Virus record (IMG/VR): IMGVR_UViG_3300032287_003808 | Location: 62,001-126,000 of that record | Source of the DNA: a virus | Length of the DNA: 64,000 nucleotides | Reading direction: 5' to 3' (one strand) | In this document: positions 37,141 to 44,805 of the stretch, piece by piece | Layout: the number at the start of each line of letters is the position of its first letter | How positions within the stretch are numbered: position 1 is the first letter of the stretch | The notes under the pieces: model-generated | Told to the model about the DNA's origin: nothing | The model's input: the letters and a program-made list of their open reading frames with translations, nothing else | The model's database searches: none | Made by a program: the position numbers and the translations under genes

Positions 37141-37265
37141 TAGCTCCAATGGGAATCGAACCCATCTTAATATATTTACTAAATCTACTTATGCGCACAC
37201 TAAGTTTATCTTTCCAATACATATCCACTCACTGCTTTCGGAGCGACCTAAACAACTATGGAGCT
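37141..37265 (-). tRNA. Enlarged tRNA-like element (125 nt)
   Basis: Perfect 7-bp acceptor AGCTCCA / TGGAGCT and T-arm ATGGG-TTCGATT-CCCAT, but 93 nt between them. An ACTTA / TAAGT hairpin with a 9-nt loop could be an altered anticodon arm. Its size is almost that of the element at 36347-36469, which points to a shared kind of expansion of about 50 nt. No clear anticodon. Confidence 0.55.
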
Positions 37266-37271
37266 ATATTT

Positions 37272-37382
37272 TTAATCTTCTAGAGGTCTACGAACTTTTG
37301 GTTTTGTTTTTTTCCCTCTGTTAATTTGAAGTAACCAACCTTGTAATACTTCAATTTTTTGCCTATTTGATGTTTTACTCAT
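37272..37382 (-). CDS. 36-residue basic peptide
   Basis: Starts MSKTSNRQKIEVLQGWLLQI and is rich in Lys and Arg toward the end. A CGTATATT box lies 18 bp upstream but no matching GGA box. It lies 7 bp above the 125-nt tRNA-like element. Confidence 0.58.
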   Translation of the reverse strand: MSKTSNRQKIEVLQGWLLQINRGKKTKPKVRRPLED

Positions 37383-37417
37383 AATCTTTAATTTATTTTA
37401 ATATACGAAAAAATAAT

Positions 37418-37840
37418 TTATTTTCCAAGCTCCCCTTTAGATTTTTCAATCAAAAGATTATTCACTCTACCTCTTGCTTTTTCACCTAATGGTATTGGAT
37501 GTCCTTCTTCATCAATATGAACAAACTTAATATGTGTTTTTAAAACAATAGCTTGATTTCCTGTATAAACGTTGTGTGCTCTTGCTTCCATATACAAGTT
37601 AATAGAGGTGTTTCCAATAGTTTGAGGCCAACCATAAATTTTAACCAATTGGCCTTCACGAGCTGGTCTTTCAAAATTACATTGTTCAATTGATACTGTT
37701 ACCATACGAGGTGTATCACATAATTGCATCGCGTAACCTGCAGCTGATGCGTCGATCCAAGCCAGGAGTTTACCTCCAAATAGATTGCCGTGAAAACCTA
37801 GATCTGATTTTTTAATCGGGTGTGAGTTAAGTAGTTCCAT
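37418..37840 (-). CDS. Acyl-CoA thioesterase (hotdog fold)
   Basis: 140 residues. LGFHGNLFGGKLLAWIDASA is the signature of YciA-type acyl-CoA thioesterases, with the Asp of WID placed as the catalytic residue, and VTVSIEQCNFERPAREGQLV and THIKFVHID follow in family order. It hydrolyses acyl-CoA to free acid and CoA. Such a metabolic gene is rare in phages. Its ATG overlaps the lipoprotein gene's stop by one base. Confidence 0.88.
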   Translation of the reverse strand: MELLNSHPIKKSDLGFHGNLFGGKLLAWIDASAAGYAMQLCDTPRMVTVSIEQCNFERPAREGQLVKIYGWPQTIGNTSINLYMEARAHNVYTGNQAIVLKTHIKFVHIDEEGHPIPLGEKARGRVNNLLIEKSKGELGK

Positions 37841-38076
37841 TATTTAATGTTTCTAATTGAAGAAATTTTAGTTGAGCTAAATGGGTAGTAACTTAATACA
37901 TAGATTTGGTTGTTGATTGTGTCTTCAACCATAATTTCATATCCTTCTCGAGCTAATAGGCTAGTTGAAGGTTGCACAATACATTTAGGGTATTTCTTTT
38001 GAGCGTCCTTTAGACGATCCATTTGATTAACACAACTTGTTAGTGCTAATACTGCTATTAATAATATTTTTTTCAT
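37840..38076 (-). CDS. Small lipoprotein
   Basis: 78 residues with signal sequence MKKILLIAVLALTSC; LTSC is a lipobox, so Cys15 would be lipidated and the protein placed in the cell envelope. The rest is basic and beta-like. Function unknown; phage lipoproteins often act in exclusion of other phages or in lysis. Confidence 0.75.
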   Translation of the reverse strand: MKKILLIAVLALTSCVNQMDRLKDAQKKYPKCIVQPSTSLLAREGYEIMVEDTINNQIYVLSYYPFSSTKISSIRNIK

Positions 38077-38080
38077 AATC

Positions 38081-38704
38081 TTAATTTGATAGGGGTGCTT
38101 TAATATGTGGATGCGCTTGTATGTAATGAGTATATATTTTGTTTATCCATTCTTTAAATTCAGAAATATTCATATTATTTTTAGCGTTATTACATTTCCA
38201 ACAGCATGGAACACAATTATTTAACTCATATCCTTTACTATTATCAAATCTATCAACTCCGTTATATTTATAACTCCCTCCTTTAAAAATTTTACTACCA
38301 TTTCCTTTTATCTCTTTTGATGGTTCTATCCCACAGTAGTGACAATTGCTACTAGTTAATTTTCTAAATTCATCTTCATTTAATTTAAATTCTCTATTCA
38401 TTTTTAATGCTTCTCTTTTATATCCATTATATAAATGTTTAAAAGATGATTTATCACTTATTTTAGCTTGCCCAACTGATTTTATATGCTCTACTAACAT
38501 ACATCCACATGATTTTGTTGCTTTACTATTTAGGTTAGAATTTCTAACTTCAATTGTATTACCACATTCACATTGACATAACCATAGAGCAGTTCTTGTT
38601 TTAACTCCTGGGTTGTCTATATATCTACTAAATTTAAGTACTGTTAATCTCCCTGATTTCCATCCTGTTTTATCTGTTGATGGTTTTAATAATTTTGGTT
38701 TCAT
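38081..38704 (-). CDS. HNH endonuclease with zinc-binding domains
   Basis: 207 residues. The N-terminal part has CQCECG ... CGC, a zinc ribbon seen in phage homing nucleases. The HNH domain follows: CHYCGIEPS, then YNGVDRFDNSKGYELNNCVP and CCWKCNNAKNNM. It nicks or cuts DNA and may be a free-standing homing enzyme. It lies directly below thymidylate synthase, a usual site for such genes in T4-like phages. A late-type motif precedes it. Confidence 0.88.
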   Translation of the reverse strand: MKPKLLKPSTDKTGWKSGRLTVLKFSRYIDNPGVKTRTALWLCQCECGNTIEVRNSNLNSKATKSCGCMLVEHIKSVGQAKISDKSSFKHLYNGYKREALKMNREFKLNEDEFRKLTSSNCHYCGIEPSKEIKGNGSKIFKGGSYKYNGVDRFDNSKGYELNNCVPCCWKCNNAKNNMNISEFKEWINKIYTHYIQAHPHIKAPLSN

Positions 38705-38724
38705 ATTTAATATAATTTATCTGG

Positions 38725-38734
38725 TTATAAATAT
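38725..38734 (-). promoter_or_regulatory. Late-type promoter motif
   Basis: ATATTTATAA then CCAG on the minus strand, 20 bp before the HNH gene's ATG at 38704. Confidence 0.55.
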
Positions 38735-38748
38735 GTACCATTTATAGA

Positions 38749-39876
38749 TTAGTTACTCAAAGTAGCACTTATTTTTGAATGAGATTGGTAGTTTTCCATT
38801 ATAAAATCTTCAGGAAGCCAATACTCAGGACAAAATTGTCCTTCAAACATATCAAAATCAGGCATTTTTAATTTAGGTAATGGATATGGTTCTCTACTAA
38901 TCTGTTCTTTAGCTGCTTCTATATGGTCTGAAAGATATAAGTGGCAATCACCCAAATTACCAATCAATTCATCCGGAACCATATTAACTTCTTTTGCAAT
39001 TATTTCTAATAACAATCCGTAAGATGCAATATTGAATGGTAAACCTAAGAATGTATCCACTGAACGTTGATTCCACATTAAAGAGATTGCTCTGGTTGGA
39101 ATTTTTATACCTTGAGTTGATTCAATACCTTCATATTGTTCTTCAATGTATTTTTCCCATTCTTGTCCATAAATGATTCTATCAGTTTCAATATCATTTA
39201 TATAATTAGTTTTTTCCAATTGCCACTCTTTTTCTTCTAAACTCAACTCTCTTGTATAAACTTGAAATCCATAATGACAAGGTGGAAGTGTCATTTGATC
39301 TAATTCTCCAACATTCCAAGCATTAACCATTAAACGTCTTGAGTCTGGATTTGTTTTAAGGTCTTTGATTAGGTTTGCGATTTGGTCTGTTACTTTAACT
39401 GCAACTTTACAATTTTCTTCTGTTACATCGTATGGTATGAATTGTTTCCATTCTCTCCATTGTTTACCATATATTGGACCTAATTCACCAAACTGATCAG
39501 CATGCCATTTATCGAGACTAATCGACTTAATCAACTCTTCCTGTGTAAACTTTTTAGGTACATCAAACGGTGTGGTTTTGCTCATATGTTCATACCATTT
39601 TTCATATGCTTTATAGGCATCGCCATCCCAAATGTGACAATCATTATCAACAAGGAATTTAATGTTTGTATCACCACGCAGGAACCACAACAACTCTGTT
39701 GCTATAACACGGAATGGCATCTTCTTTGTTGTAAGTAAAGGAAACCCTTCTGACATCTTGTGTCGGATCTGTCTGCCAAATACTGAAAGTACTTCTCCAT
39801 TTCTGGTTTGTTTTGTTACTCCGTTGTCTAAAATATCTTGGAGTAGGTCTGTGTATTGTTTATCTAGGTTGTTCAT
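38749..39876 (-). CDS. thyA: Thymidylate synthase
   Basis: 375 residues, ThyA type. RNGEVLSVFGRQIRHKM binds phosphate, ATELLWFLRGDTNIKFL and GPIYGKQWREW follow, the catalytic Cys is in LPPCHYGFQ, and DTFLGLPFNIASYGLL and GDCHLYLSDH close the fold. It makes dTMP from dUMP. It is about 100 residues longer than usual: there are extra segments before GELGPIYG and an insertion of about 55 residues between FQVYTREL and SLMWNQRS. The insertions look in-frame and acidic, so the enzyme is probably active. Confidence 0.95.
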   Translation of the reverse strand: MNNLDKQYTDLLQDILDNGVTKQTRNGEVLSVFGRQIRHKMSEGFPLLTTKKMPFRVIATELLWFLRGDTNIKFLVDNDCHIWDGDAYKAYEKWYEHMSKTTPFDVPKKFTQEELIKSISLDKWHADQFGELGPIYGKQWREWKQFIPYDVTEENCKVAVKVTDQIANLIKDLKTNPDSRRLMVNAWNVGELDQMTLPPCHYGFQVYTRELSLEEKEWQLEKTNYINDIETDRIIYGQEWEKYIEEQYEGIESTQGIKIPTRAISLMWNQRSVDTFLGLPFNIASYGLLLEIIAKEVNMVPDELIGNLGDCHLYLSDHIEAAKEQISREPYPLPKLKMPDFDMFEGQFCPEYWLPEDFIMENYQSHSKISATLSN

Positions 39877-40109
39877 ATTTTTCTAAAACGATTTGCAGTG
39901 TATCTTTCTCCGTTAGGTCCACTATCTACTTTTATAGTATCATGCCACTCACTATATGGTCGAGCATGCCATCCTCCAAATGAAAGTGATTTATAGATTA
40001 CAAGTATTTCATTTGTATCTGTGTGGTTGCACATACAAACAATTTCGTATTGGCCACCTTTGTAGTGTTGCCATTTTTCTCCTGGTTGTGGGTAGTGTCT
40101 ATTTTCCAT
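39873..40109 (-). CDS. DUF1653-type small protein
   Basis: 78 residues with HYKGGQYEIVCMCNHTDTNE, ILVIYKSLSFGGWHARPYSEW; this is the pattern of DUF1653 proteins (YxGxYxV, HTETxE, VxYxxLxG, WxRPxxEF), small beta proteins of unknown function in bacteria and phages. Overlaps thyA by 4 bp. Confidence 0.82.
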   Translation of the reverse strand: MENRHYPQPGEKWQHYKGGQYEIVCMCNHTDTNEILVIYKSLSFGGWHARPYSEWHDTIKVDSGPNGERYTANRFRKI

Positions 40110-40112
40110 ATC

Positions 40113-40208
40113 TTATCCAAACATTAGCCATCCTAAAGTAATCCCTGCAAGTATTCCTACCATAGTACCAATAAGGTACCATTTTTCATTAAAGTCTTTA
40201 AATTTCAT
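40113..40208 (-). CDS. 31-residue membrane peptide
   Basis: Starts MKFKDFNEKWYLIGTMVGIL and has one membrane helix. Its start overlaps the end of the lipoprotein gene by 4 bp and its stop is 3 bp above the DUF1653 gene. Confidence 0.6.
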   Translation of the reverse strand: MKFKDFNEKWYLIGTMVGILAGITLGWLMFG

Positions 40209-40438
40209 TTAAAATATATTGTGTCAATAATTACGTTTTTAATAGTTGCACTTTCAGAGCATTGATTGTCATAATTGACATGTTCTGTTACAATTGTGAC
40301 TGTGTCTTTTCCTGTAATGTATCCATATGCGTCACAATCTGTTTTAGATGATTTGCAGCTAGTTAATACTAAAAAATAACATATAATTAAAATAAGTGTT
40401 AAAAGTAAAATAAGTAAGTCGTGTGTTTTATTTTCCAT
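40205..40438 (-). CDS. Small lipoprotein or membrane protein
   Basis: 77 residues with a hydrophobic start (LLILLLTLILIICYFLVL) ending in the lipobox-like LTSC. A short outer domain with two Cys follows. Probably envelope-located; function unknown. Confidence 0.7.
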   Translation of the reverse strand: MENKTHDLLILLLTLILIICYFLVLTSCKSSKTDCDAYGYITGKDTVTIVTEHVNYDNQCSESATIKNVIIDTIYFK

Positions 40439-40453
40439 GATTTTAAATTTATA

Positions 40454-40768
40454 TTATTGTTCTAAAAATATTACGGCGCTGGTTCCTAAAATCATCCCTA
40501 CAATTTGGGTTGTAGTTAGGGGTTCTTTATAGTATAACCAACTTACCAAGGTTAAAAATATTACATTTGAAAGAGAAAATATTAGACTTGCTATTGCTAT
40601 ATTTTTTGTTTTAAAACTAAAAGCTAAACAAACTAAACCTATAATCCATACTCCCATTCCTATAAGAAATGTAGATCCATCATTGTTTAGAGACCATTGT
40701 TTCATAAAAATATCTCCAATAGTTAAAATTAGACCTCCAATTAAAACTAGAATTAACCCTATATTCAT
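40454..40768 (-). CDS. SMR/EamA-like small membrane protein
   Basis: 104 residues with four membrane helices and the ends SWLYYKEPLTTTQIVGMILG, typical of small multidrug-resistance and half-size EamA transporters. A Glu in the first helices of true EmrE is not evident. It is similar in plan to the protein at 28591-28941. Overlaps the next gene by 4 bp. Confidence 0.75.
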   Translation of the reverse strand: MNIGLILVLIGGLILTIGDIFMKQWSLNNDGSTFLIGMGVWIIGLVCLAFSFKTKNIAIASLIFSLSNVIFLTLVSWLYYKEPLTTTQIVGMILGTSAVIFLEQ

Positions 40769-41013
40769 TTGATTAAATGTTTCTCTAATATGTTAAGAAG
40801 ATTTTGGACTTCCTCAAACTTGTAAAAACGGATTGGTTCTTGTGTGTTAAACACATCTACATACCATTGTCCATCTTCACCAAGCTCATCACTTCCGCTT
40901 GAGATAAAAGACATTCCATTTGTAATTTCATAAGAATAATAATGATGATCTCCATCCCAATCACTATACTCTTCTCGTTCAAAATTCAATAACTGTACTT
41001 CTTTTTCTGTCAT
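40765..41013 (-). CDS. Small acidic protein, unknown
   Basis: 82 residues, starting MTEKEVQLLNFEREEYSDWD; beta-rich with one C-terminal helix. A TATATATT-like box is present upstream but without a GGA box. No family recognised. Confidence 0.72.
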   Translation of the reverse strand: MTEKEVQLLNFEREEYSDWDGDHHYYSYEITNGMSFISSGSDELGEDGQWYVDVFNTQEPIRFYKFEEVQNLLNILEKHLIK

Positions 41014-41052
41014 AACTTTTTTTTTAAATATATAAAACTATTTCTAAAATAT

Positions 41053-41772
41053 CTAACTTTTTTTTATTTGCTTTACTAAAGCTGGTGCTAAGAAACTTCT
41101 AGCAGCCGCTTCATCTCCTGCAAATAATGTTATAATTTTTTGTCTAAGATCTTGTTTTGTGTCCTCATTGTTAGCCTCAATGTATTGACTTAACAATTGG
41201 GTAATTGCAGCTTCTTTATCCCTATTTAATTTTAATTTATAATCTACAATATCATATAATGTCATAAAATAATGACCACCAACAGGTTTCCTATTACTAG
41301 TTCTTAAAATAACTTGAGTTGGAGTAAATTTAGTGTCTTTATATTTTTCAGGGTCTGCTTTAGCAGGATCCCATTCTCTAAAAGCTTCAATTGGCCCTTC
41401 TTTCCCTTCAGGGCGAAAAATACCTTGAGCTACTTCTTCTTTATTATATGGAATTTTATTATGATCTAAATACTTTACTAAATAATCCCACTCTGCTTGT
41501 CCTGGTATAACAATATCTAAGTCTCCTGGTTTATCATTCAGTAATGATGAGATTTCTGGGTATAAATGTAAGCGGGCTGAACCTCCGATAAAGTATTTAT
41601 TTTTATCTGTAGGTTTAATTCCAAACCTAGGAAATATAATCTCATCAGCTTTTTGAAGTAGGCCTGTTAAAGTAGAACTACCATCACTTTCTGATAGTTG
41701 GAGACTTTCTTCTAAATCTTCACAAAACTTTTTAAGGTAAACCTCTCTAAGGTATATTTCTGATATATTCAT
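41053..41772 (-). CDS. Nucleotidyltransferase-fold protein
   Basis: 239 residues. KYFIGGSARLHLYPEI and KPGDLDIVIPG have the GG/S and DxD spacing of the nucleotidyltransferase superfamily, with Asp residues that bind metal; a later Asp could be in YDIVDYKLKL. The target (nucleotide, RNA or protein) cannot be read from the sequence. Overlaps the membrane protein upstream by 4 bp. Confidence 0.7.
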   Translation of the reverse strand: MNISEIYLREVYLKKFCEDLEESLQLSESDGSSTLTGLLQKADEIIFPRFGIKPTDKNKYFIGGSARLHLYPEISSLLNDKPGDLDIVIPGQAEWDYLVKYLDHNKIPYNKEEVAQGIFRPEGKEGPIEAFREWDPAKADPEKYKDTKFTPTQVILRTSNRKPVGGHYFMTLYDIVDYKLKLNRDKEAAITQLLSQYIEANNEDTKQDLRQKIITLFAGDEAAARSFLAPALVKQIKKS

Positions 41773-42137
41773 TTATTTTCTTTTAAATCTTTTTCAAATT
41801 CGTAGTCTTCAAACACATAATAGTCAATGAATTTTCTAACAGTTGATTCTCCATATTGTCCTTCAATAGTTAATGGTTTAAATAAAAACGCCATCAAATA
41901 TGGGTTAGGACCTTTAAAGAAAACCCACTGGTAAGCTGACCATTCTGCTGTTAGGTGATAATCTTTTTGCATAAAATCTAGAACTAATTGAATGTTTTCA
42001 TCACTATGTTCATTCATATAATTCCTATCATAAATATTGCAAAGTTTACTAACTAACTTAAGAAACGTATATGTTTGGATGATTCGTGTAACAATTATTG
42101 CTATTGTTAATACTACTAAACTAATTACTACTATCAT
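41769..42137 (-). CDS. Membrane-anchored protein, unknown
   Basis: 122 residues: one N-terminal membrane helix (VVISLVVLTIAIIVTRIIQT) and a soluble domain with an acidic tail. Co-translated with the nucleotidyltransferase-like gene. No family recognised. Confidence 0.72.
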   Translation of the reverse strand: MIVVISLVVLTIAIIVTRIIQTYTFLKLVSKLCNIYDRNYMNEHSDENIQLVLDFMQKDYHLTAEWSAYQWVFFKGPNPYLMAFLFKPLTIEGQYGESTVRKFIDYYVFEDYEFEKDLKENK

Positions 42138-42172
42138 GACCTTTATTTTTATGTTAATATATTAAATCATTC

Positions 42173-42385
42173 CTATTCTTCCAAATCCTCCCATTCAATA
42201 TCTTGAATTGTTTCACAAAACAAAAAATGGGTTTGGTCTCTTAAAACATGATCTGCTCCAACCCAATCTCTATACATTTTAACCCGTTCCATATTTTCAG
42301 GATGACGGTCAATTTCAAATTTTCCTATAAGTACTTTCCTTATAATAAGGTATGCTTTATCACTATGAATATATAACTGTTTCAT
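42173..42385 (-). CDS. Small protein, unknown
   Basis: 70 residues, starting MKQLYIHSDKAYLIIRKVLI. It begins one base below the stop of the next gene upstream, so is probably coupled to it. No family recognised. Confidence 0.72.
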   Translation of the reverse strand: MKQLYIHSDKAYLIIRKVLIGKFEIDRHPENMERVKMYRDWVGADHVLRDQTHFLFCETIQDIEWEDLEE

Positions 42386-42646
42386 TTAAAAACGAGCTAA
42401 AGGATCTGTCTTCTGTGTTCCACCATCTTTTTCACCTCTAGATGTTAAGATAGTTTCAGGGGGAACTGTATTGATGACAACACCATTAATTCTGAATTTG
42501 CCTCCTTGTTTAATCATTTTCTTAAATAAGATTTCTTGTTTTTCATCCCAAGATTTACTTACTTCTAAAATGTACTCTTTACTTACAATTACACCATCAA
42601 ATGTTATGGTGATATTTTTTCTAATTGATTGTGGTGATATTGCCAT
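42386..42646 (-). CDS. Small protein, unknown
   Basis: 86 residues, starting MAISPQSIRKNITITFDGVI; beta-rich with a basic helix. Lies 2 bp below the 34-residue gene. No family recognised. Confidence 0.72.
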   Translation of the reverse strand: MAISPQSIRKNITITFDGVIVSKEYILEVSKSWDEKQEILFKKMIKQGGKFRINGVVINTVPPETILTSRGEKDGGTQKTDPLARF

Positions 42647-42648
42647 AT

Positions 42649-42753
42649 TTATTTGAGTTTATTATTAAAATAATCTATTAATATCATTACTATTGCCCCT
42701 AACATTATAGTTAAAGAAAACATCCAACCTACACCATTTATTATTTCAGACAT
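42649..42753 (-). CDS. 34-residue membrane peptide
   Basis: Starts MSEIINGVGWMFSLTIMLGA and has one membrane helix. Overlaps the end of the gene upstream by 8 bp. Called from coupling to neighbours only. Confidence 0.58.
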   Translation of the reverse strand: MSEIINGVGWMFSLTIMLGAIVMILIDYFNNKLK

Positions 42754-42955
42754 AGACGATTTCAAGCTTATAAGAGGTACCATATTGTACTTTTTTAAAT
42801 TGTTCTATATTAGTTAGAGGTCTAGCCTTATCTAAATCATCACTAAATGATGGGTATCCTCTTCTTAATCCTGAGAAACACTGGCAAAACTCATTTAATA
42901 TGATGAACTCTGGTTCTTTAGGTTTCTTTAGTTTTCTATCTAAGAGTAACTCCAT
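42746..42955 (-). CDS. Small basic protein, unknown
   Basis: 69 residues from the ATG at 42955 (MELLLDRKLKKPKEPEFIIL), one base below the stop of the gene upstream. A longer start at 42985 would overlap that gene by 29 bp and is less likely. No family recognised. Confidence 0.68.
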   Translation of the reverse strand: MELLLDRKLKKPKEPEFIILNEFCQCFSGLRRGYPSFSDDLDKARPLTNIEQFKKVQYGTSYKLEIVYV

Positions 42956-42956
42956 A

Positions 42957-43256
42957 TTAGTCTTCTTCATCATACCATGTGTCAACTATTTCTTCTAGTA
43001 TATAATCATCTTCACCTCTATACTCAGGTAACAGCCCAGCATTTTCAATTAGATTCCATACTCTGTCCTTCCATTTTTCAATAGATATTCCTTCAATTTC
43101 AGTCATATCTCTCATAGTACATTCACCCAAAAGAGTAATCATACTTGTAGACATTTCGTCAAATAACTCAATGTTAAAATCTTTACTCTTATACATTTGT
43201 TTAAGAGCCTCAAACTTATTTGTAAATGGGAATTTTGTTAAACTTTTCTTTATCAT
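42957..43256 (-). CDS. Acidic protein, unknown
   Basis: 99 residues, starting MIKKSLTKFPFTNKFEALKQ, basic start and very acidic end (VDTWYDEED). It has the only ECF-like promoter found outside the main array. No family recognised. Confidence 0.72.
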   Translation of the reverse strand: MIKKSLTKFPFTNKFEALKQMYKSKDFNIELFDEMSTSMITLLGECTMRDMTEIEGISIEKWKDRVWNLIENAGLLPEYRGEDDYILEEIVDTWYDEED

Positions 43257-43280
43257 AACTCTTATTTTTTTATTTACTTA

Positions 43281-43313
43281 AATATAAGTAAAATTTTTTT
43301 AAAAACCTATCCT
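43281..43313 (-). promoter_or_regulatory. ECF-like promoter, outlying copy
   Basis: AGGATA, 19-bp gap, CTTATATT; for the gene starting at 43256. The upstream box fits best with GGATA shifted by one base. Confidence 0.55.
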
Positions 43314-43326
43314 TAATTTAAGGATT

Positions 43327-43668
43327 TTAAGATATCACTAAAGAATACATTCCGGTACCTTTTAAACGGTATGTCGTACCTGTTACAGCTGCTGTTGGTG
43401 TAAATGTGAATGAAGACACTCCTGGTTGTACAACAACAGAGGCTACATATGATGATGTCACTAACCCCATAGAAGAAGATACATTATATGTTCCTATAAA
43501 GTTTTTAGGTGATGTTGTATCGAACCATCCTTTACTAACAACAGGTATAGTTTCCATTGTAAAATAAGAAGAAGCTGATGGGTTAGTGAAGACAAAAGTT
43601 TTAAGTCCTGCTAAGTTTTCTCCTATTGATCCTGTTCCGTATAGTTGGGTGTATGTGTATGATGCCAT
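43327..43668 (-). CDS. Probable virion surface protein
   Basis: 113 residues, rich in Ser, Thr, Gly and Val with alternating strands and no Cys (VVVQPGVSSFTFTPTAAVTG). The composition is that of an Ig-like or decoration domain. It lies 1 bp below the gene ending at 43669. A head-decoration role is possible, by composition only. Confidence 0.62.
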   Translation of the reverse strand: MASYTYTQLYGTGSIGENLAGLKTFVFTNPSASSYFTMETIPVVSKGWFDTTSPKNFIGTYNVSSSMGLVTSSYVASVVVQPGVSSFTFTPTAAVTGTTYRLKGTGMYSLVIS

Positions 43669-43983
43669 TTATTTTTTCTTTTTCTTTAAGAACTCTAATG
43701 CTTTAACTATTTCAGCACATTTTTCATATAATTCATGAGCTTCATATTTAGGCAAATTAGTCTCTAATACATATGCGAAGTCCTCACGGTCTACAGTAAC
43801 ATCAAGGATTAATTCTTCATCTTTTAAAAATACAGACATAGCTGGGATATGTCGTTTTCTACCTTTAAGGTTTTTTAGAATAGTTTCTACTAAAGCTTGG
43901 GCAACTCGTATATCACCATGCTCTATCATACTTTCAAATTCCTCACTATTATTTACATCGAATGATTCCATTTTTGTTGCCAT
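43669..43983 (-). CDS. Small protein, unknown
   Basis: 104 residues, starting MATKMESFDVNNSEEFESMI, helical with a basic end (EFLKKKKK). Start overlaps the region just after the 51-residue gene. No family recognised. Confidence 0.72.
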   Translation of the reverse strand: MATKMESFDVNNSEEFESMIEHGDIRVAQALVETILKNLKGRKRHIPAMSVFLKDEELILDVTVDREDFAYVLETNLPKYEAHELYEKCAEIVKALEFLKKKKK

Positions 43984-43984
43984 A

Positions 43985-44140
43985 TTAAAATAAATCTAAA
44001 AAACCAGGGTTAATATTTTTTCCTTTTAATCGTTGTGATTTTTCATCTTTGTCTAGAATTTTAGATGCTAGTTTTTCAAGATGCTTCTCTTTTTGTTTGT
44101 CGTAATCTTTAACTATTTTTGTATGTTTTTTCTTCTTCAT
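43985..44140 (-). CDS. 51-residue basic peptide
   Basis: Starts MKKKKHTKIVKDYDKQKEKH, highly charged and helical. A late-type motif lies 5 bp before its ATG, so it heads a late unit with the two genes below. Might bind nucleic acid. Confidence 0.66.
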   Translation of the reverse strand: MKKKKHTKIVKDYDKQKEKHLEKLASKILDKDEKSQRLKGKNINPGFLDLF

Positions 44141-44145
44141 TCTGG

Positions 44146-44155
44146 TTATAAATAT
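44146..44155 (-). promoter_or_regulatory. Late-type promoter motif
   Basis: ATATTTATAA then CCAG on the minus strand, 5 bp before the ATG at 44140; identical over 14 bp to the site at 38725. Confidence 0.6.
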
Positions 44156-44805
44156 TACTTATAGGATACTAATGAATAAGGATCTTCATTGTCGTCTTTA
44201 TCTTGTAATCCTAATTCACGTAATATTTTCATTTGGTACTCATCCAAATGTAATTTTTCTTCTTCTGTTTTCATAGTAACTGCCCCATGCCCTTCAAGTT
44301 TCTCTATTTCTCTTTCAGTAAACACTTGGCCGTAATAAATAAAATAACAATTATAACAGAGTAATTGAACATTACCTAGGCTGTAATGTTTTGTATTGCC
44401 GTCTTTAAAATGCAGTATTAAAGGCATTTTATAGTCAGTTACACGTCTTTCATTAAAGCCACAGTCATAACATTGCTCCTCTAACAACCCAGCTTCAACC
44501 ATTCTGTATTTAAGTTTTTCAGGGCTCCAATGAGAAGCATCTACTCTGCCTTCAACTATATCTAGTATAGCAGGTTCTTTTTTATTAAAGTTTGATTGAG
44601 TTACAAATTTAGGAATACCTTTACCACATTGGTTTTTATGGAGCTCAAATAAAGACAAACCAGAAGCTTCATCTTTATAATGTTTCATCCAAGGTTTTAA
44701 ATGTTGGTAAGAACAATTCAAATACCTAGCTGCGGCCTTAACTGATTTAGTCTTAGCCATAGCGTTTAGAATTTCAGTTTTAGATAACGGGCGAGCTTTC
44801 GGCAT
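44155..44805 (-). CDS. HNH-type nuclease with helix-turn-helix start
   Basis: 216 residues. The N-terminus (KTEILNAMAKTKSVKAAARY, LNCSYQHLKPWMK) is a helix-turn-helix. CYDCGFNERR and LLCYNCYFIYYG are the two zinc knuckles of an HNH domain, with LILHFKDGNTKHYSLGNVQL between them; the H-N-H core is recognisable but somewhat altered. Possibly a homing-type or DNA-binding protein. Overlaps the zinc-ribbon gene by 26 bp. Confidence 0.75.
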   Translation of the reverse strand: MPKARPLSKTEILNAMAKTKSVKAAARYLNCSYQHLKPWMKHYKDEASGLSLFELHKNQCGKGIPKFVTQSNFNKKEPAILDIVEGRVDASHWSPEKLKYRMVEAGLLEEQCYDCGFNERRVTDYKMPLILHFKDGNTKHYSLGNVQLLCYNCYFIYYGQVFTEREIEKLEGHGAVTMKTEEEKLHLDEYQMKILRELGLQDKDDNEDPYSLVSYK

